From Kineobactrum sediminis (lineage in GTDB: Bacteria; Pseudomonadota; Gammaproteobacteria; Pseudomonadales; Halieaceae), in NCBI RefSeq assembly GCF_002868715.1, contig NZ_PKLZ01000007.1, positions 1 to 64,000 on the forward strand: DNA of 64,000 nucleotides, in the 5' to 3' direction. The notes under the pieces were generated by a model. That model did no database searches. It saw only the letters and a program-made list of their open reading frames with translations, and was not told the origin of the DNA. Position numbers and translations under genes: made by a program. Shown here one piece after another: positions 9,224-18,599 of the stretch. Numbering within the stretch: the stretch's first letter is position 1; the number at the start of each line of letters is the position of its first letter.

Positions 9224-9333
9224 CTCAAATTTGGGCCGGCAATCAGGGTGAATGGTAGCAGCCTGGCTATCATAGGGGTTGCCCGCACTTTCCTCAATAC
9301 GGGGAATCCGCGACCAGACCCCTCCAGGAAAAA

Positions 9334-9375
9334 TTGATAATCGTCAATTGCCAGGTCGGGTTTCTTGTCTATAAG
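9334..9375 (+). promoter_or_regulatory. Class II Fnr-type promoter of the Crp/Fnr regulator gene
   Basis: The operator TTGAT-AATC-GTCAA (9334-9347, 9/10 to the Fnr consensus) is followed after exactly 22 nt by TATAAG (9370-9375, 5/6 to TATAAT). The predicted start site is 9382 with the operator centred at -41.5. The regulator gene starts at 9452 and its protein has an Fnr-type recognition helix, so autoregulation or cross-regulation by the second Fnr paralogue is likely. Confidence 0.7.
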
Positions 9376-9451
9376 AACTAGTCAGCTGCAGGAAATTTAA
9401 CGAAAAACAGTGCCATGGGTGGAGCTTCCTCCTGTGGCGAGGAGGGAACAG

Positions 9452-10171
9452 GTGTTAAAACCGATTACGGGTACTGGCCAGGACCGATCAATTGCACCTT
9501 ATCATTTTGCCAGAGCGGCATTGAAAGAGCGTACGGAAGAGGTTTCTGAAGTTGATGAACTATTCAGGACCAGCAAGGTAAAACACTTCCCGTCCAAGGA
9601 AGTGATTTACTGCGAAAACGACTGCGGCAATGGGGTCTACCTCATTCACAGCGGAATGGTGAAATTGGTAAGTTATTTGTCAAACGGTCGGGCTCGAATT
9701 GTACGCTTGCACAGCGACACCCACTGGTTTGGTCTCGAGGGCCTGGTCGATCAGGCCTATGAGCACACTGCGATTGCGGTTGGGAGTACCAGCGTCGTTT
9801 TCGTACCAATGAGCAGTATTCACCTGCTGGAACGTGAACATCCACAAAGATACTGTCGTTTGTTGAAACAGGGATATCGCCAACTCGCCCAGGCTGATAA
9901 ATGGATCGCGGATTTCTCCACCGGTCGCATTCAGTCACGAGTGGCACGATTGATCAGTTTCCTTTCGGAACTTGAATACGGGGATGCATCCGACAAGGTG
10001 GACCTGCTGACTGTGCATGAAATGGCGGATATGCTGGGTGCCACACCGGAGAGCGTCAGCCGGGTGCTGGCGAGCTTCAAGCGTAATGATATCCTGTATA
10101 CCCAGGGAGGCGCGGTACGCGAGAGCTATGGTATTGACGCGCAGAGGCTGCACTTCTTTGCCCAGCAGTAG
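9452..10171 (+). CDS. Crp/Fnr-family transcriptional regulator
   Basis: A 239-residue DNA-binding regulator with an N-terminal cyclic-nucleotide-type beta-barrel ('VIYCENDCGNGVYLIHSGMVKLV') and a C-terminal winged helix. The recognition helix 'TPESVSRVLASF' carries the E-x-x-S-R pattern that reads TTGA half-sites in Fnr. No N-terminal Fnr Cys cluster is present; Cys occurs only in 'YCENDC'. I choose the GTG at 9452 because GAGGAGGG lies 5 nt upstream; the in-frame ATG at 9410 has no ribosome site. The promoter has its own Fnr-type operator. The signal sensed is unknown. Confidence 0.83.
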   Translation: MLKPITGTGQDRSIAPYHFARAALKERTEEVSEVDELFRTSKVKHFPSKEVIYCENDCGNGVYLIHSGMVKLVSYLSNGRARIVRLHSDTHWFGLEGLVDQAYEHTAIAVGSTSVVFVPMSSIHLLEREHPQRYCRLLKQGYRQLAQADKWIADFSTGRIQSRVARLISFLSELEYGDASDKVDLLTVHEMADMLGATPESVSRVLASFKRNDILYTQGGAVRESYGIDAQRLHFFAQQ

Positions 10172-10174
10172 TGT

Positions 10175-12580
10175 TCACAGGGGCAGGTCTCGAGTCTCAC
10201 CGGGCGCAAGCGTGAAGGTCTCGCTCTTGACACCGACAGTAATCGGGTTCTCGCTGCAGGGTTGGGTGCCGATGGAAATGCGGTCTACGGTGACCCGCAG
10301 GTCGATAACCTGCTGTCTGTAGCGAATGTTCAGGCAGAGGCTGGTCAGTCCTTCTGGCAAGGTCGGATTAAACCACAAAACGTCGTCCCGGATCTCAATA
10401 CCTGTAAAGCAACGCTGGATAAGGTCGACAGTACCCGCCATGGCTCCGGTGTGAATGCCCTCCTGGGTAGTACCGCCCTGGATGTCGCCGACGTCACTTT
10501 CCAGCGCCTCTATGAAAAGTGGCCATGCACCCGGGCGATTTGAGCGCGCCAGTACCCACGAACTCACCGCGCGGCTCAGCGTAGAGCCATGGGATGTGCG
10601 CTGCATGTAGTAATCAATGTTGCGGGGGATAGTCTCGTACTCGAACGGGTAATCCAGCCGTCTGAACAGCACCTCCAGAACCTCTGCGGAGAGCAGGTAG
10701 AACAGCATCAGCACATCGGCCTGCTTGGACACCTGGTAATTATTGGGTGTATCGTCTTCCGCTTCCAGAATCCGGTCGAGGCGCTGGATGTCGCCGTATT
10801 TGCGTCGATAACCCTCCCAGTCAAAGGGAGCCAGTTTTTCGTATCCATCAAACTGACTGATGATGCCGTCGTCGTGAAACGGTACATAGAGTCTGTGGCT
10901 TAATTGATCCCAGTAAACCAGCTCCTCCGGTGACAGGCGAATGAGCTCGCAAACCTCGTCAAATCTTTTGGGGTCCAGAATGTCGCGTATTTCGAGTGCC
11001 CGGCAGAAGATCCATACCGCCATGATATTGGTATAGGCATTGTTATTCAGGCCCGGTTTGTCGGCGTCGGGATAGGCGTCATGGTATTCATCGGGTCCCA
11101 TGACATTGAGGATTTCGTAACGCCCCAGGGATTCGTTATAACTGGTGGCGCTGGCCCAGAACCGGGCTATTTCCATAACCATTTCCGCGCCGTAGAAAGA
11201 CATGAATTCCTTGTCGTTGGTTGCCTCGTAGTACTGCCAGACATTGTAGGCCACCGCTATATTGATGTGTCGCTGAAGCCTGGAGTTGTCAGGTATCCAA
11301 TTGCCTGACTTGGGGTTCAGGTGCACACGCTGGCTTTCCTCGCGGCCATTACTGCCACTCTGCCACGGGAACATCGCACCCCGATAGCCTTCGTCCTTCG
11401 CCGCTCGTCGCGCTTCGCCAAGCCGGTGGTAGCGATACCCCAGTAGCGCCCGGGTAATTTCCGGCATACGCAGGTTGAACAGCGGGAACACGAACAGTTC
11501 ATCCCAGAATATGTGGCCTCTGTATGCCTCGCCATGTAGTCCGCGAGCCGGCACACCAACGTCGAGATTCATGACATGGGGCGAAGTCGTCTGGATCAGG
11601 TGAAATATATGCAGCCGAAGGACCAGTTCCGAGCGTTTCTCTTCTTTTTTGTCATCGTGCTCGATATCAAAATCGAAGTGTTTCCACAACTGGCTCCAGC
11701 GCATGATATGACGATTGCAGAGGCCATCAAAACGGTCGGCATCGGCTACGGCTTTGCGGGCCTCAAGCGATGGCTCGCTAATGGCATAATCCCGGCCGGT
11801 ATACAGCGCCATCACCTTCTCGATATACAGGGGCTTGTCTCTGTCGAGACGGGTTGAGTAATAACAGGCAATATAATCATCTTCCTGGTGGGTACTGGAT
11901 CCCGGATAGACCTGTTGGTCAGCTTCAAAGAAGCGAGTGGTTGCCGCCAGGGCGATGCGGATATGCGATTGGTTGGTTTCGACGGTCAGCAGCATGGTAT
12001 CGTCGGCAACGGATTCCGTGCCCAGTCCCTGCAGGTGGCGGCTGGACAAGTCACGGTAGCGTGGAACTCCATCGTTTATTACCCGACCGTCGAGGGCACT
12101 GCATACTTCAATGCCGCCGCCCCAGTCTTCGGCTTTGATCTGCAAGGTCATGGCCGCAATATGTGGCTCATCCATTGATACCAGGCGCTGTTGCTCAATA
12201 CGGGTAGTGCGCTGGGCTTCGTCGCGGAAGCGGATAGTGCGGGTCAGGAGCCCGCGTTTTATATCCAGCTGCTGTTCGTAGTCAATTATCTCGGCATCAT
12301 CGAGATTAAACCAGTTGCCATCCTCGATCCGGAAATTGAGGGCCAACCAGTTGGGTGCATTTACCAGGCTCTCATTTTCAATGGTTTTTTCCGCAATAGT
12401 GTCCTGGAGCCGGTTGTAGCAGCCTGCGATATAGGTGCCTGGGTAATGAGTATCATCCGCGCTGGCCTCGGGCGCTGCGCCGCGACTGGCGAAATAACCG
12501 TTACCCAGAGTACACAGCGCTTCCCGCAGTGCCTCTTCCTCTTTAGTGAATTCGTTGTAAGAAAGGGTCCATGCTGTCAT
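10175..12580 (-). CDS. Glycoside hydrolase family 65 disaccharide phosphorylase (trehalose phosphorylase-like)
   Basis: A GH65 enzyme of 801 residues that would split an alpha-glucoside, most likely trehalose or trehalose 6-phosphate, with phosphate to give beta-glucose 1-phosphate. The family pattern is complete: 'GNGYFASRGA' near residue 30, 'FWDELFVFPLFNLRMPEI' and 'NVMGPDEYHDAY' with the catalytic acid Glu498, then 'LNNNAYTN'. Its start overlaps the stop of the upstream beta-phosphoglucomutase/phosphatase fusion by 4 bases (ATGA), so the two are translationally coupled. The partner consumes beta-glucose 1-phosphate, which supports phosphorolysis. Kojibiose or maltose as substrate cannot be excluded from sequence. 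Confidence 0.87.
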   Translation of the reverse strand: MTAWTLSYNEFTKEEEALREALCTLGNGYFASRGAAPEASADDTHYPGTYIAGCYNRLQDTIAEKTIENESLVNAPNWLALNFRIEDGNWFNLDDAEIIDYEQQLDIKRGLLTRTIRFRDEAQRTTRIEQQRLVSMDEPHIAAMTLQIKAEDWGGGIEVCSALDGRVINDGVPRYRDLSSRHLQGLGTESVADDTMLLTVETNQSHIRIALAATTRFFEADQQVYPGSSTHQEDDYIACYYSTRLDRDKPLYIEKVMALYTGRDYAISEPSLEARKAVADADRFDGLCNRHIMRWSQLWKHFDFDIEHDDKKEEKRSELVLRLHIFHLIQTTSPHVMNLDVGVPARGLHGEAYRGHIFWDELFVFPLFNLRMPEITRALLGYRYHRLGEARRAAKDEGYRGAMFPWQSGSNGREESQRVHLNPKSGNWIPDNSRLQRHINIAVAYNVWQYYEATNDKEFMSFYGAEMVMEIARFWASATSYNESLGRYEILNVMGPDEYHDAYPDADKPGLNNNAYTNIMAVWIFCRALEIRDILDPKRFDEVCELIRLSPEELVYWDQLSHRLYVPFHDDGIISQFDGYEKLAPFDWEGYRRKYGDIQRLDRILEAEDDTPNNYQVSKQADVLMLFYLLSAEVLEVLFRRLDYPFEYETIPRNIDYYMQRTSHGSTLSRAVSSWVLARSNRPGAWPLFIEALESDVGDIQGGTTQEGIHTGAMAGTVDLIQRCFTGIEIRDDVLWFNPTLPEGLTSLCLNIRYRQQVIDLRVTVDRISIGTQPCSENPITVGVKSETFTLAPGETRDLPL

Positions 12581-14142
12581 TCGTCACCGCCTTGGAGAAT
12601 ACTGGTCAGTCGTTTCAGGAAGATCTCGACTTCATCAGGGTTGGCCAGATGGTAGTTTGCGTGGGTAGGCTGCGGTTGTTCCGCAACCAGAATTCCAATC
12701 CCCTCGGTCTCGATTTCACGAAAGGCATCCTCATCAGTTACGTCATCACCAATATAGAGCGGAATGAAACGCTCGCTATCGAGACTCAGGGCCTGCATCA
12801 ACCAGCGCAGCGCCTGACCCTTGTCCCAGTCAATATCGGGCTGCAACTCGACGATTTTCTTGCCGGTGGTCATGCGCAGTTCCGGGTGATCAGCATGTAC
12901 CCCTGCCACGGTATCTTTGACGCCTTGAACATGATCCGGCGCAACCTGTCGATAATGTGTTGCGATCGAGAAATGCTTGCGTTCTACGCGCACTCCCGGA
13001 ACGTCGGCCAGTAAGTTGTTCAATTCATCCTCGGCGCGGTCCAGCACCGGCAAGTATGATCGACCTTCCTGGTATTGTGTGCGCTCGCCCCGGGGCCCGG
13101 CCATGTCAAAACCATGGCTGCCCGCGTACCATATGTTCTCCAGTGCAACACGCTTGCGTACATCTGCAAGATCCCTTCCGCTAATGATGGAAAGCTCACA
13201 AACCTCCGCCAGATCCTCCAGGGTTTTGCGCATGGTGTCGCTTAAGTTTGCATTATCAGGGTTATCTACTATTGGCGTGAGAGAGCCGTCGTAGTCGAGA
13301 AAAATAGCGAGTTCATGGTCGTTGCCCGGGTCAATCTCGTTCATGCAATCCAGTGCGGACGGTAAGTCCCTGGCGGCTGTGGCGTCAGAAGGCGAGGCCA
13401 CCCGGAGCTCTCCCAGGTCACTGACGACTATGTCCGCCCCATGCTTGAATAACGCTTCCTCATAGTCCCCACGATTGACACCGATAACACAACCGAAATC
13501 GGCGGCACGCAGTGACTCCACGCCGGAGCTCGCATCTTCGATGCCGACACAACGCTGTGGCTTGCTGGCAAGGCGGCGAGCCGCTTCAAGAAACATGTCG
13601 GGGGCCGGCTTACCCGGTAATTTGAGCAACTCAAGATCTACGCCATCCACCCGGGCTTCAAACAGGTCGCTAATACCGGCGGCTTCCAGCACTGCCTTGC
13701 AGTTCCGGCTCGATGAAACGATTGCCGTATGAATATCCGCGGCGTGTAATGCTTTTATCAGGGCGATGCTGCTGTCGTAAACGTTCACCCCATCACGCTT
13801 CAGCGTCTCGTTGAACAGTATGTTCTTGCGATTACCCAGCCCGCATATGGTTTCAGTATCGGGACTGTCTTTCTCATCACCATAGGGCAGCTCAATATCG
13901 CGTGACGCCAGAAAGCTGGCAACCCCGTCATAGCGCGGTTTACCGTCGACATAGTTGCGGTAATCCGTATCCATATCGAATGGTCTCGACTTGTCGGTAT
14001 GTGTGCCCAGATAGTCATCAAACATGCGTTTCCATGCCCGGGCATGCACCTCTGCCGTCTGGGTGATTACCCCGTCGAGATCAAAAATAACGGCATCGAA
14101 ATGCACCGGCGAAAGCGTCGTACTGGGATGCGGTTTGGTCAT
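12577..14142 (-). CDS. Beta-phosphoglucomutase / trehalose-6-phosphate phosphatase fusion
   Basis: A 521-residue protein with two HAD domains. Residues ~15-245 match beta-phosphoglucomutase: 'VIFDLDGVITQT' (nucleophile Asp21, Asp23), 'GNRKNILFNE', 'SSRNCKAVLEAAG' and 'GIEDASSGVESLRAA'. Residues ~270-515 match trehalose-6-phosphate phosphatase: 'IFLDYDGSLTPI' (Asp283, Asp285), 'ISGRDLADVRKRV', 'GSHGFD', 'WDKGQALRWL' and 'YIGDDVTDEDAF'. The fusion can supply trehalose from its 6-phosphate and turn the beta-glucose 1-phosphate made by the coupled GH65 enzyme into glucose 6-phosphate. The frame is open to ATG 14202, but I prefer ATG 14142: the first HAD motif follows at normal distance and 14202 falls on a palindromic operator. 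Confidence 0.88.
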   Translation of the reverse strand: MTKPHPSTTLSPVHFDAVIFDLDGVITQTAEVHARAWKRMFDDYLGTHTDKSRPFDMDTDYRNYVDGKPRYDGVASFLASRDIELPYGDEKDSPDTETICGLGNRKNILFNETLKRDGVNVYDSSIALIKALHAADIHTAIVSSSRNCKAVLEAAGISDLFEARVDGVDLELLKLPGKPAPDMFLEAARRLASKPQRCVGIEDASSGVESLRAADFGCVIGVNRGDYEEALFKHGADIVVSDLGELRVASPSDATAARDLPSALDCMNEIDPGNDHELAIFLDYDGSLTPIVDNPDNANLSDTMRKTLEDLAEVCELSIISGRDLADVRKRVALENIWYAGSHGFDMAGPRGERTQYQEGRSYLPVLDRAEDELNNLLADVPGVRVERKHFSIATHYRQVAPDHVQGVKDTVAGVHADHPELRMTTGKKIVELQPDIDWDKGQALRWLMQALSLDSERFIPLYIGDDVTDEDAFREIETEGIGILVAEQPQPTHANYHLANPDEVEIFLKRLTSILQGGDE

Positions 14143-14201
14143 GAGGATTCCATAGCGGATATTAATATCGACCATGATGGTGCTCCAGGTGTGTATGGTC
14201 A

Positions 14202-14215
14202 TTGAGAATTCTCAA
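14202..14215. promoter_or_regulatory. Perfect palindrome TTGAGAATTCTCAA, Crp/Fnr-like operator
   Basis: The site is a 14-bp perfect palindrome, 16 bp counting the flanking A/T. It lies between the divergent phosphatase-fusion and TVP38 genes and fits the core Fnr/FixK form TTGA-N6-TCAA. On the minus strand CATCAT (14179-14174, 4/6 to TATAAT) lies 22 nt away, the class II distance, which would serve the fusion/GH65 operon. The -10 match is weaker than at the other sites. Confidence 0.45.
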
Positions 14216-14314
14216 TGCACTCGATACAGGCGCAGGACCACACTCAGGTCTATAGTATCTGGTAAGGGTACCTGTCCTGTGCCGGGTTGACGGGTACGGG
14301 AAATATTCGGGAAA

Positions 14315-15064
14315 ATGGAGATGGAGTTGAAATTATTGGCACCGAATAGCGGGACCGGTTCTGCCGCCATGGGGATGGTGTTGAGCATATTGTTTGTTCT
14401 TTTAGTGCTGGGGCTTGTGTTTCTGTCTGGAGTCGATGAACGAATAACTGCGCTGCTGGTGTGGATAGAGCAACAGGGTCCGTGGGCAGGAATCCTGTTC
14501 ATGCTCCTCATGATACTGGTGACGCTGCTCCTGGTGCCCGGCATATTATTTACCACCGGCGCCGGTTTTGCCTTCGGTTTGCTCGAAGGTGTGGTGTACG
14601 TGGTTATCGGAACAACCCTGGGCGCCGTGCTCGCATTTCTGATTGCCCGTCACCTGATGGGCGAGCGCGCGGCGCAGTTTGTGCGATCGCATTCGCGTCT
14701 GCAGCATGTCAGCCAGGAACTTGTTCCCGAGGGCTGGAAGATCATCATGCTGACCAGGCTGGTTCCTTTTTTTCCTTTCAAGGTGTCCAATTATTTCTTT
14801 GGCCTTACCGGGTTTTCCTTGCGTGGATTCACCCTCGGGACGCTGGCAGGCATTATTCCCTTCTCCCTGCACAATGTATATCTGGGCTCAATCGCGGCGG
14901 ATATCGCTTTGCTGGGCGCCGGGGAATCCGCTTTCACGCCGCTGCAGTGGGCGCTATATGGCAGTGGCTTTATCGTGGTTGTCGTTCTTGTGCTGTACAT
15001 CAACCGCCTTGCGCGCCGTGCCCTGGCGCGCTACACCGATGACACTGAACCGGGAGAGGTATAA
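14315..15064 (+). CDS. TVP38/TMEM64 (DedA-like) membrane protein
   Basis: A 249-residue polytopic inner-membrane protein of the TVP38/TMEM64 (VTT/DedA) family. It has the hallmark 'LLVPGILFTTGAGFAFG' re-entrant segment (~75-92), 'LGAVLAFLIARHLMGERA', 'RLVPFFPFKVSNYFFGLT' and 'TLAGIIPFSLHNVYLGS'. Relatives act in lipid scrambling or lipid-carrier recycling. It shares its TAATG stop/start junction with the glycosidase gene that follows and heads a four-gene overlapping operon with a glycosyltransferase and a phosphatase-fold protein, which suggests lipid-linked sugar handling. Two in-frame ATGs (14315, 14321) are possible starts. Confidence 0.83.
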   Translation: MEMELKLLAPNSGTGSAAMGMVLSILFVLLVLGLVFLSGVDERITALLVWIEQQGPWAGILFMLLMILVTLLLVPGILFTTGAGFAFGLLEGVVYVVIGTTLGAVLAFLIARHLMGERAAQFVRSHSRLQHVSQELVPEGWKIIMLTRLVPFFPFKVSNYFFGLTGFSLRGFTLGTLAGIIPFSLHNVYLGSIAADIALLGAGESAFTPLQWALYGSGFIVVVVLVLYINRLARRALARYTDDTEPGEV

Positions 15065-17313
15065 TGGCTTGGACCAAATGGCTGCCCTGGCGCTTTGCTA
15101 TCCGCCGGCTAGCGCGCTCACATGGTTTTCTCGACCCCATAGCGCTGTTGGCACGTATGCATCGATTTGCACAGCCTTCAGAAGTGGCGGAGCCGGTCGA
15201 GCTGTTGCGGGCCGGCGTAGTATTCCATGCGCGAGGCCTGATCAATTCCCGTGTTATCCAGCACAACCTTGACTGGGTCTGGCCGTACTGGATTGAACGC
15301 CAGTTTGACCCGCTGGATGACGCCTTTATCCCCCGTGCCTTTTCGATTACCCACATTAACCTGACGCATCGTAACTGGACGGCTATCGGCTTGCCGGACC
15401 TGGATTTTCTACCTATTGTGGATGATCGTGGGTTGTTGACCCCCCACTACGATGGTTGGTCGATAGATACCTGGGTACTGGGTGACGACGGCAGTTACCT
15501 GCTGCCGTCGAGGGTTAAGGAGGTGAGCCAGCAATGGCAGCTGGATGAAGGCCTCTCGGTTAATACCAGTTCGGCTGCAAATGGCCTGCAGCTTGTGAGT
15601 CGAGCCGAGGTCGATGTCGATCCGGGCGAGTTCAGCTGCCATCTTCAGCTTACGGCCAACAGCGAACAGGGTGGCTGGCTGGTGGTCGCGCTGCGCCCTT
15701 ATAACCCCGAGGGGGTCGCATTTATTAACCAGGCGGAGCTATCGGCGGAGCGTAAAGGCTGGTGTATTGAAGGTGACCGTCGGGTGAATTTCAGTGCGCC
15801 GGCCGAGCGTCATCATGTGTCGGACTACCGCGCCGGGGATGTGAGTATCTACCTCAAGGATAAAACCGACGAGACCAGGGGGCTTTGCGATGTGGGCATG
15901 GTAACGGCCGCAGCCCTGTTCCGACTGGAGCCGGGTGAGGAGCGTAAACTCAGGGTGAGTGTGCCCCTGGCCGAGCGTTCCACCCCGTGCAAGAAATCGG
16001 CGCTGGCCTGGGAGGATGCACTCAAGGGTGTATGCCAGATCCAGGTTCCCGATGGAAAAATGCAATTTCTGTTCAACGCCGCGCTACGCACGCTGGTGCT
16101 GCATTCGCCCGGTGACGTATATCCCGGACCCTACACCTACAAACGTTTCTGGTTCCGGGATGCCGCCTTTATTATCAACGCGTTGCTGTGCGCCGGTTTC
16201 ACCTCCCGTGCGGAGCGGGCCCTGGACCAGTTTGCGCCACGACAGACGCTCGCCGGGTATTACCACTCACAGGAGGGTGAATGGGATGCCAACGGCCAGG
16301 CGCTCTGGATCATGCAACGGTATTGTGCCATGACCGGGACCACTCCCAAACCCGAATGGCATCAGCCCATTCTTCGGGGGGCGCGATGGATCGGCCGCAA
16401 GCGGGCGCCACAAGAGCATGGATCACCGACCAGCGGATTATTGCCGGCAGGCTTCAGTGCCGAGCACCTGGGTCTTAACGACTATTATTACTGGGATGAT
16501 TTTTGGGGTGTCGCGGGGCTGCGGGCGGCTTCGCATCTGTGTCATGCCATGGGCCAAGGTGTAGCAGGGGAGACATTCGAAGCTGAGGGGGCGGCATTCC
16601 AGGCCGACATCGATGCGAGTCTGGCGCTTGCGGCGCTGCGGCTGGAGCGGCCCATGATGCCCGCCGCACCCAGTCGGCGGCCCGACCCGGGTGCCATCGG
16701 CTCGCTGGCGATGGGTTATCCGGCGCAGTTGACCGAACCCCATGATGTACGCCTGATGGACACCGTGGATTTTTTACTGGACAACTGCATGGTCAGTGGG
16801 GGGTTCTTCCAGGATATGATTCATGCCGGTATTAATCCCTACCTGACTCTGCATATAGCCCAGGTCCTGCTGCGTGCCGGTGACCAGCGCTATTTCCAGT
16901 TGGTGGAGACAGTTGCGGATCTTGCAAGCCCTACCGGGCAATGGCCGGAAGCGATACATCCACGTACAGGTGGCGGCTGTATGGGAGATGGCCAGCATAC
17001 CTGGGCGGCGGCGGAATGGGTGTTAATGCTACGCAACATGTTCTTGCGAGAGGAGGGGCATCGATTGCTGTTATGCCAGGGAATACCGGATGCATGGCTC
17101 ATTCCCGGTGTGGTCTCACGTATTGGCCCGGCACCGACCGAATTCGGCACCGTAACCGTTGAGATTGTCGCTACCGAGCAGGTGGTACGAATAGCCTGGG
17201 AGGCTGACTGGCACCAGGCACCTCCGCATATTGAGGTGCATCTGCCGGGTTACGCGGCGGTTACCGTACCTCTCGATGAAACCTATATTGAACTGAAGAA
17301 ACACGAACGATGA
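15064..17313 (+). CDS. (alpha/alpha)6-barrel glycosidase, amylo-alpha-1,6-glucosidase-like
   Basis: A 749-residue cytoplasmic protein. The N-terminal ~300 residues look like a beta-sandwich domain. The C-terminal part resembles six-hairpin glycosidases of the debranching/GH15/GH63 type: 'YTYKRFWFRDAAFIINALLCAGF', 'EGEWDANGQALWIMQRY', 'DYYYWDDFWGVAGLRAA' and 'GQHTWAAAEWVLMLRNM'. Acidic residues in 'EWDANGQ' and 'YWDDFW' could be catalytic. The substrate is probably an alpha-glucan or glucosylated metabolite. It overlaps the TVP38 gene by 1 base and the GT4 gene by 4 bases, so all are probably made together. I cannot assign a GH family with certainty. Confidence 0.68.
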   Translation: MAWTKWLPWRFAIRRLARSHGFLDPIALLARMHRFAQPSEVAEPVELLRAGVVFHARGLINSRVIQHNLDWVWPYWIERQFDPLDDAFIPRAFSITHINLTHRNWTAIGLPDLDFLPIVDDRGLLTPHYDGWSIDTWVLGDDGSYLLPSRVKEVSQQWQLDEGLSVNTSSAANGLQLVSRAEVDVDPGEFSCHLQLTANSEQGGWLVVALRPYNPEGVAFINQAELSAERKGWCIEGDRRVNFSAPAERHHVSDYRAGDVSIYLKDKTDETRGLCDVGMVTAAALFRLEPGEERKLRVSVPLAERSTPCKKSALAWEDALKGVCQIQVPDGKMQFLFNAALRTLVLHSPGDVYPGPYTYKRFWFRDAAFIINALLCAGFTSRAERALDQFAPRQTLAGYYHSQEGEWDANGQALWIMQRYCAMTGTTPKPEWHQPILRGARWIGRKRAPQEHGSPTSGLLPAGFSAEHLGLNDYYYWDDFWGVAGLRAASHLCHAMGQGVAGETFEAEGAAFQADIDASLALAALRLERPMMPAAPSRRPDPGAIGSLAMGYPAQLTEPHDVRLMDTVDFLLDNCMVSGGFFQDMIHAGINPYLTLHIAQVLLRAGDQRYFQLVETVADLASPTGQWPEAIHPRTGGGCMGDGQHTWAAAEWVLMLRNMFLREEGHRLLLCQGIPDAWLIPGVVSRIGPAPTEFGTVTVEIVATEQVVRIAWEADWHQAPPHIEVHLPGYAAVTVPLDETYIELKKHER

Positions 17314-18599
17314 ATATTGTCATGTTAACCAATACCTACCTTCCCCATGTTGGCGGCGTGGCGAGGTCTGTTGCCGCTTTTACTGCGGAGTATCGACGGC
17401 AAGGACATCGAGTGCTGGTGGTGGCGCCGGAATTTGAGAAGCAACCGCCAAACGAAGAAGACGTCGTGCGCATTCCGGCGATTCAGCACTTCAACGGCAG
17501 TGATTTTTCTGCCGTGCTGCCGGTTTCCGGGCTATTGAATACCGAACTGGACAATTTCAAACCGGACATTGTGCACTCGCACCATCCCTATTTACTTGGG
17601 ATGACAGCGATGCGCATCGCGCGCTTCCGGCAACTGCCCCTGGTATTTACCCATCACACACTGTACGAGCAATACACGCACTATGTGCCGGTGGATTCAC
17701 CCGCATTCCGCCGTTTTGTGATTGAACTGGCAACACGTTACGCCAACCTGAGCGACCAGGTCTTCGCGCCCAGCGAGAGTATTGCGAAATTGCTACATGA
17801 GCGTGGGACAACGGCACCTGTTACCGTGATACCGACGGGAATCAAGCTGTCGGACTTCAGCAACGCCGACGGTGGTCGTGTGCGAGCGAGGCTTGGCATA
17901 CCCGATAACGCATTCGTGGTTGGTCATCTTGGTCGTCTTGCGCCCGAGAAAAACCTTGAGTTTCTCGCCACGGCCATAGCACGGTTCCTGAAGAACAATG
18001 CCGGGGCCCATTTTATCCTCGCCGGGGAGGGACCATCGGCCGGTCCCGTGCGGGAGATATTGTCTCGGGAGGGCGTGCTTGGCCAATTGCACGATATAGG
18101 CATTGTGAAACATCCGGAGTTGGCCGATACCTATGCTGCGATGAATGTGTTCGCTTTTGCCTCGACCAGCGAAACCCAGGGGATGGTGCTAACGGAAGCG
18201 ATGGCGGCTGGAGTTCCAGTGGTGGGCATTGATGCAACAGGGGTGCGTGAAGTCATCCGGGATGAATATAACGGCCGCCTGCTGCAGGAGTCGACGGTGG
18301 ATGATTTTGTCGCCGCCTTGCAGTGGGTCTCCGCCTCGGACAGCAAAACCCGGGAAGCACTGCACACTGCTGCCCTTGCCACAGCCGAGAAGTTCTCAAT
18401 GGAGCGCACGGCGGGGAGTGCGCTTGCCTGTTATGAGAAACTCATAGCTCAGGGTGCCGCGGCAAGGGCTGAAGAGTACGGCAGCTGGGAGAGCACGATG
18501 AATCTGGTGAAGACCGAATGGGATATTATCCAGGGCCTGGCGGCCGCTACGGGGGCCGCCATTCGTGGCAATGACCAGTCGGGGTCCATGCCATTGTGA
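17310..18599 (+). CDS. Glycosyltransferase family 4 (GT-B)
   Basis: A 429-residue GT4 retaining glycosyltransferase. The N-lobe begins 'MNIVMLTNTYLPHVGGVARSV' and has 'VHSHHPYLLGMTAMRIA'; the C-lobe has 'VVGHLGRLAPEKNLEFL', 'ILAGEGP' and the donor-binding E-x7-E pattern in 'ETQGMVLTEAMAAGVPVVG'. Sequence style is close to diacylglycerol glucosyltransferases and mannosyltransferases that act on lipid or polyol acceptors. It overlaps both neighbours (ATGA with the glycosidase, 1-4 bases with the phosphatase), so it works in the same pathway. Sugar donor and acceptor are unknown. Confidence 0.85.
   Translation: MNIVMLTNTYLPHVGGVARSVAAFTAEYRRQGHRVLVVAPEFEKQPPNEEDVVRIPAIQHFNGSDFSAVLPVSGLLNTELDNFKPDIVHSHHPYLLGMTAMRIARFRQLPLVFTHHTLYEQYTHYVPVDSPAFRRFVIELATRYANLSDQVFAPSESIAKLLHERGTTAPVTVIPTGIKLSDFSNADGGRVRARLGIPDNAFVVGHLGRLAPEKNLEFLATAIARFLKNNAGAHFILAGEGPSAGPVREILSREGVLGQLHDIGIVKHPELADTYAAMNVFAFASTSETQGMVLTEAMAAGVPVVGIDATGVREVIRDEYNGRLLQESTVDDFVAALQWVSASDSKTREALHTAALATAEKFSMERTAGSALACYEKLIAQGAAARAEEYGSWESTMNLVKTEWDIIQGLAAATGAAIRGNDQSGSMPL

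Noticed and set aside
9410-9451. ATG 9410 as start of the Crp/Fnr regulator
   Set aside because: There is no ribosome site there, while GTG 9452 has GAGGAGGG at ideal distance.
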